Part shown: positions 60,296 to 64,000 of the stretch, piece by piece
How the letters are laid out: every line of letters begins with the position of its first letter
How positions within the stretch are numbered: the stretch's first letter is position 1
Assembly: GCA_944390005.1 (NCBI GenBank)
Contig: CALXOJ010000001.1
Coordinates: 270,363-334,362 of the forward strand
Length of the DNA stretch: 64,000 bases
Source: an uncultured Spirochaetota bacterium
GTDB lineage: Bacteria; Spirochaetota; Spirochaetia; JAFGXN01
Direction: 5' to 3'
Notes under the pieces: generated by a model
The model's database searches: none
Seen by the model: the letters and a program-made list of their open reading frames with translations, nothing else
Told to the model about the DNA's origin: nothing
Translations under genes and position numbers: made by a program

Positions 60296-60498
60296 TTCTC
60301 TCTCGTCGAAAAAACGAATCCATCATTATCGACGACCATATCCGGCTGACTGTTGTCGACGTCTGCGGGGAAACCGTCAAAATCGGAATTGCAGCTCCGC
60401 TTTCAGTGCAGATTTTTCGCAGTGAAGTGTACGATGCTGTCAAAAAAGCAAATATCGATTCGGTTATGGAAGGAAAAAATCTGCCGCCGATTTTGTGA
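60289..60498 (+). CDS. csrA: Carbon storage regulator, mRNA-binding
   Basis: 69 aa. The N-terminal MLILSRRKNESIIIDDHI and the RNA-binding FRSEVYD (RxEV) are CsrA signatures. It represses translation by covering GGA sites at ribosome-binding sites, often of flagellin and flagellar mRNAs, and is antagonised by FliW encoded just before. GAAAGGAGAGG precedes the ATG. The end lies 3 bases from the convergent hemerythrin gene. Confidence 0.95.
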   Translation: MLILSRRKNESIIIDDHIRLTVVDVCGETVKIGIAAPLSVQIFRSEVYDAVKKANIDSVMEGKNLPPIL

Positions 60499-60501
60499 TT
60501 T

Positions 60502-60909
60502 TTATTTTATTTTTCCGGTAATGTAGTCGGTGTATGTCTTGTCAAAATTTAAAATGTGATTTGAAAGCCATGAATAGGTTAAATTCGAGATTTGAATGGC
60601 ATTTAAAGAGGGAATTCCCTTGTCTTTTTGTGCTATCATCTCTTTGATTTTTTTGATAAATTCTTTATGTGCTCTTATATGCTCTGCCTTTCTCGGATAA
60701 GTTGTGGCATTGAATTTAATCTCTTCTTCGTGGAAGTGATATTCCGTATATTCAAGCAGCCGTTTGAGAATTTCGGAGATAAAAGCACGATCGTCGGCTT
60801 TAGAAGTCTTCATCGCTTCTATAATATCGTTCATAATAGAAAAAAGTTTTTGATGCTGCGTATCGATGGTTGCATCGGATACGGAAAAACGCGGGGTCCA
60901 TTCAATCAT
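60502..60909 (-). CDS. Bacteriohemerythrin
   Basis: 135 aa single-domain oxygen-binding di-iron protein. All seven ligands are visible: His 19, His 58 and Glu 62 (YHFHEEE), His 77 and His 81 (HIRAHKEF), and His 118 and Asp 123 (NHILNFDKTY). In motile anaerobes it may buffer or sense oxygen for chemotaxis; that role is inference. It is monocistronic and convergent with csrA. Confidence 0.94.
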   Translation of the reverse strand: MIEWTPRFSVSDATIDTQHQKLFSIMNDIIEAMKTSKADDRAFISEILKRLLEYTEYHFHEEEIKFNATTYPRKAEHIRAHKEFIKKIKEMIAQKDKGIPSLNAIQISNLTYSWLSNHILNFDKTYTDYITGKIK

Positions 60910-60973
60910 TTTTCTGTCCTATACCTGTAATTAATATAAAAAAGAAAAAAAACAAAGTCAATAGATTTTTTTG

Positions 60974-61002
60974 TTGTGAATTTAAATTTGCTTTGATATA
61001 AT
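60974..61002 (+). promoter_or_regulatory. hppA promoter
   Basis: TTGTGA (60974-60979), 17 bases, TATAAT (60997-61002), 25 bases before the ATG, which has AAGGAGAG. Confidence 0.6.
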
Positions 61003-61026
61003 TACTGTTATACAATAAGGAGAGTT

Positions 61027-63126
61027 ATGAATTTTTATGTAATTATCATTACGGCGGCTGCGGCTTTTACGGCGTTTTTATTTTGTCTTTGGAAAGCGTT
61101 GTGGATTTTTCGACAGCCGATTGAGAACGGAAAATTAAAGGAAATCACCAAGGCTATTGCCGGCGGTGCAATGGCGTTTCTGTTTAAAGAGTACCGCGTT
61201 CTGATTCCGTTTGCGCTTCTTGTGGCAGCTGCGATGGCGGTTTTCAATCATGGCGCTTTGCGTTTTCAAAGCCTTTCGTTCCTATTGGGAGCTTTTGCAT
61301 CGGCGGCAGCCGGGTTTATCGGCATGAAGACAGCGACGGCAGCTAACGGACGCACGACGGAGGCTGCATTGGAAGGCGGTCAGCGAAAAGCGCTGAAGAT
61401 GGCGTTTTCCGGCGGCAGCGTCATGGGCATCGGCGTTGTCGGATTGACACTCGGCGGTTTGGCGTTGATTTTATTTCTTTCTGTGGAATTTTATTCTTTT
61501 ATTTCAGGAAATTCCGTAGAGGGGAATGCAGCGTATTTTCAGCGCGTTGTTTTTCCGCTGCTTTCGTCGTTTTCATTGGGAGCCAGTACGATCGCTCTTT
61601 TTTCCCGCGTCGGCGGCGGGATTTTTACAAAAGCGGCCGACGTTGGCGCCGATTTAGTCGGAAAGGTTGAAGCAGGCATTCCTGAGGATCATCCCTCCAA
61701 TCCGGCTGTCATTGCCGATAATGTCGGCGACAATGTCGGTGATGTGGCGGGAATGGGCGCTGACTTGTTTGAGTCGTTTGCCGGAACTCTTGTCGGTGCG
61801 ATGATTCTCGGCCTTACGGTATCCGGTGCGGATGAAGAACTTCCGTTTCGATTAATCACTTTGCCTCTGCTTTTGGCGGCACTCGGATTGTTTTGTTCTG
61901 TTATCGGTATTTTATCGGTTCGGACGAAAGAAGGGAAAAATCCGCAGACAGCGCTGAACATCGGAACATTTTCTGCAGGATTTTTGGCGCTTCTGCTCTC
62001 CGCTCCTTTAATTTATCTGTTTATCGGAAATCGGACTTACGGAGACGGCGTTTCATGGCTGTCGCTTTTTGTCTCGACCGTTGTCGGCTTAATTTGCGGC
62101 ATCGCTATCGGTTTGATAACAGAGTATTACACCGGTACCGACAAGAGACCGGTTCGTCAAATTGTAAAAGCCAGTGAAACCGGGTCGGCAACCAATATCA
62201 TCACCGGTCTTGGTGTCGGAATGTTTTCTACCTTAATTCCCGTTCTGTTGATTTGCGCCTCCATTGCGATTTCATACGCGCTCGGCGGACTTTACTGTGT
62301 TTCGTTGGCAGCCGTCGGCATGTTGATCACTTTGGGGATCCAGCTGGCAGTCGACGCTTACGGACCGATTGCCGATAACGCCGGCGGTTTGGCAGTGATG
62401 GCCGAATATCCAAAACGCGTTCGGGAGGTAACTGACGGTTTGGATGCAGTCGGAAACACAACGGCCGCTATCGGTAAAGGGTTTGCAATCGGTTCAGCCG
62501 CTTTAACTGCCATTATTTTGTTTTCATCGTTTAAGGAACAATCCGGAGTGGGAGACGAAACACTGAGTTTGACCCGCGTTCCCGTTTTAATCGGATTGAT
62601 TATCGGCGCGATGATTCCGTATCTTTTCTCCGCATTGGCAATGGGAGCCATCGGAAAAGCAGCGTTTAAAATGATCGGAGAAGTTCGCCGACAATTTCGA
62701 GAACATCCCGGGATTCTAACTGGAACTGAGAAACCTGATTACGAAAAATGTGTCTCCATTTCCACGTCGGCTGCCTTGCGGGAGATGATTCTTCCCGGTT
62801 TGTTAGCAACGGGAACGCCGATTGCGGTCGGTTTTTTGGGCGGTATCGATATGTTGATGGGGTTGTTGGTCGGAGTGACGCTCAGCGGCATTGTATTGGC
62901 GCTTTTTATGTCCAATTCCGGCGGAGCATGGGATAATGCAAAAAAAATGATCGAATCCGGTTCCCTCGGCGGAAAAGGCAGCGAAGCGCACAAAGCTTCG
63001 GTTGTCGGTGATACCGTCGGCGATCCGTTTAAGGATACAGCCGGACCGTCGTTGAATATTTTGATTAAGTTGATGGCCGTCGTTTCGTTGGTGATTGCGC
63101 CGGTTTTGAAAGACTATTGGGGGTAA
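61027..63126 (+). CDS. hppA: Membrane-bound K(+)-stimulated ion-pumping pyrophosphatase
   Basis: 699 aa with about 16 membrane helices. It hydrolyses PPi and pumps H+ and/or Na+. The PPi site is [35 protein letters not shown] (positions about 200-240; key part [11 protein letters not shown]). The determinant segment reads [14 protein letters not shown]; Ala and Gly there mark the K(+)-dependent class, where K(+)-independent enzymes have Lys. Whether Na+ or H+ is carried cannot be fixed by eye. The gene has its own promoter. Confidence 0.95.
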   Translation: MNFYVIIITAAAAFTAFLFCLWKALWIFRQPIENGKLKEITKAIAGGAMAFLFKEYRVLIPFALLVAAAMAVFNHGALRFQSLSFLLGAFASAAAGFIGMKTATAANGRTTEAALEGGQRKALKMAFSGGSVMGIGVVGLTLGGLALILFLSVEFYSFISGNSVEGNAAYFQRVVFPLLSSFSLGASTIALFSRVGGGIFTKAADVGADLVGKVEAGIPEDHPSNPAVIADNVGDNVGDVAGMGADLFESFAGTLVGAMILGLTVSGADEELPFRLITLPLLLAALGLFCSVIGILSVRTKEGKNPQTALNIGTFSAGFLALLLSAPLIYLFIGNRTYGDGVSWLSLFVSTVVGLICGIAIGLITEYYTGTDKRPVRQIVKASETGSATNIITGLGVGMFSTLIPVLLICASIAISYALGGLYCVSLAAVGMLITLGIQLAVDAYGPIADNAGGLAVMAEYPKRVREVTDGLDAVGNTTAAIGKGFAIGSAALTAIILFSSFKEQSGVGDETLSLTRVPVLIGLIIGAMIPYLFSALAMGAIGKAAFKMIGEVRRQFREHPGILTGTEKPDYEKCVSISTSAALREMILPGLLATGTPIAVGFLGGIDMLMGLLVGVTLSGIVLALFMSNSGGAWDNAKKMIESGSLGGKGSEAHKASVVGDTVGDPFKDTAGPSLNILIKLMAVVSLVIAPVLKDYWG

Positions 63127-63129
63127 TTT

Positions 63130-63921
63130 ATGGAATACGAAACGTATTTGTATGCCGTTCTTCATCCGCAGGAGGCGCTGATTCTCTCTCAGCTGAAGCC
63201 ATCGCAGTTTGCGATGCACTACATTTCCGGTTCGACCCGTTATTATGACGGAAAAGTTATTTTCGCGCAGCTGGATCTTTCTTACCGCAACGCATGGTTT
63301 GATATTGACGGTGCGCTGAAAAATTTAAAGCCTCATTCCGACGGCAGACCGAAGGCGACAAAATTCCTTTCCTGCTACCGTGTTTTGGAGCATATTGAGC
63401 CGGCTGTCATTCAAAATCTCTTCCTAACCAATCCCGACGGCTCCGTTTTGAAGTTGGAACCGGTCGATGCCGATTTGACTGTACGCTCTCCCGAAGTGCT
63501 GCGTCTTTTTGCACTTGTCAATCCGCTGCGGATGCTGATTCTGACGCGTCAAAATTTTATCGATTTCGGAAAGAAAATCACAAAAAAAGAGAATCCCAAA
63601 AGCGCGCCTGCGGTTTTGTATACACAACTGGAGTTTGACGAAGAGTCGTTTGTATCTGAATGGGAGAAAAATTCACTGATACCGTCGCCGATCCCCGGAA
63701 TTCACCCCTCAAAACTTCATTCAGCCATTTCTGAACTTAAATTGAAACCGAATAAGTTGACAAAAGGGTTAGGACTTGATAATAATTTAAATAGAATCTC
63801 TTATTCGTTGATTCGGCACGGTTTTATGTTTGCTTCCGAAAACGGGTTTCGTTTTTTTTCCATGCCGAAGATGAAAGAGATTGAAGAAAACCACTTCCGT
63901 TTTTGGCGCGGAATGCTGTAA
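63130..63921 (+). CDS. Unknown cytoplasmic protein downstream of hppA
   Basis: 263 aa, no recognised family, signal peptide or membrane helix. The N-terminal half has QLKPSQFAMHYISGSTRYYDGKVIFAQLD (read as QFAMHYISGSTRYYDGKVI). The C-terminal part has basic and aromatic segments (NLNRISYSLIRHGFMFASENGFRFF). It starts 3 bases after the hppA stop and ends 10 bases before nagB, so it is probably in one unit with both. No function is proposed. Confidence 0.75.
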   Translation: MEYETYLYAVLHPQEALILSQLKPSQFAMHYISGSTRYYDGKVIFAQLDLSYRNAWFDIDGALKNLKPHSDGRPKATKFLSCYRVLEHIEPAVIQNLFLTNPDGSVLKLEPVDADLTVRSPEVLRLFALVNPLRMLILTRQNFIDFGKKITKKENPKSAPAVLYTQLEFDEESFVSEWEKNSLIPSPIPGIHPSKLHSAISELKLKPNKLTKGLGLDNNLNRISYSLIRHGFMFASENGFRFFSMPKMKEIEENHFRFWRGML

Positions 63922-63931
63922 GGAGTTTTAA

Positions 63932-64000
63932 ATGCGTTTGATTATTGAACCGAATTATGAAAAGCTTTCGAAGTGGGTTGCCGGTTATGTGGCAAAAAGA
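63932..64000 (+). CDS. nagB: Glucosamine-6-phosphate deaminase, 5' end only
   Basis: First 23 codons, cut by the window edge. MRLIIEPNYEKLSKWVAGYV matches the N-terminus of NagB (RLIIxxDYxxxSxWxAxYI). AAGGAG lies before the ATG. It is consistent with amino-sugar use alongside the exported NagZ upstream, but they are 9 kb apart. Confidence 0.8.
   Translation, partial: MRLIIEPNYEKLSKWVAGYVAKR

Noticed and set aside
1-64000. tRNA or rRNA genes
   Set aside because: The intergenic regions were read on both strands and no cloverleaf or rRNA-like segment was recognised; a tRNA scan was not possible here.

Overview
The window looks like chromosomal DNA of a spirochaete, most likely in or near the genus Treponema. 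The evidence is gene content: a giant spirochaete-type coiled-coil protein (43781-49330), a flgN-flgK-flgL-fliW-csrA motility block, a complete MoxR/DUF58/BatA-E operon, a membrane pyrophosphatase and a fused PyrB-PyrI aspartate carbamoyltransferase. Genes are packed into operons with many 4-base ATGA overlaps. The species cannot be named from the sequence alone.

Layout. 1-4.2 kb (minus): RND efflux pump and its membrane fusion protein. 4.4-6.2 kb: metX-metW. 6.2-8.8 kb: a GC-rich structured repeat, a secreted papain-fold (C10-like) protease lipoprotein and an unknown lipoprotein, closed by a terminator. 8.8-18.6 kb: alr, a small tyrosine phosphatase and the Bat aerotolerance-type operon. 18.6-24.4 kb (minus): a lipoyl-less E2-type acyltransferase followed by pantoate kinase, phosphopantothenate synthetase, PanB, an MfnA-type aspartate decarboxylase and CoaBC, which is the archaeal route to 4'-phosphopantetheine in a bacterial genome. 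24.5-26 kb: pyrBI. 26-33 kb (minus): a short ParB-like protein, PBP1A, an M23/LysM peptidase, a membrane protein, a PHP phosphoesterase and two unknown genes. 33-43 kb: mfd, a second inverted copy of the 6.3 kb repeat, a homocysteine methyltransferase/MTHFR fusion, an amidohydrolase and an M16C metallopeptidase. 43-49.7 kb: two small genes, the giant coiled-coil protein and a HIT protein. 49.7-55.9 kb: exonuclease III, a SET-domain protein, an AsnRS-like asparagine synthetase, a GNAT enzyme, a NagZ-type glucosaminidase and TrxB. 56-64 kb: the flagellar hook-filament junction operon with FliW/CsrA, bacteriohemerythrin, a pyrophosphatase, one unknown gene and the first 23 codons of nagB.

Themes. 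Envelope biogenesis recurs (alr, PBP1A, M23, NagZ, Bat), as does methionine/one-carbon metabolism (metX, metW, BHMT-MTHFR). The most striking system is the archaeal-type CoA cluster. Classical PanC and pantothenate kinase are not seen here; PoK and PPS, together with matching MfnA-type and archaeal-Dfp-type partners, replace them. At least five genes (metX, PBP1A, PoK, a small membrane protein, the SET protein) have a -10-like hexamer only 5-6 bases before the ATG and no Shine-Dalgarno sequence, which suggests leaderless mRNAs. The two copies of the structured repeat differ by compensated base-pair changes in a hairpin.

Functions are read from motifs and remembered family features. No database search was run.
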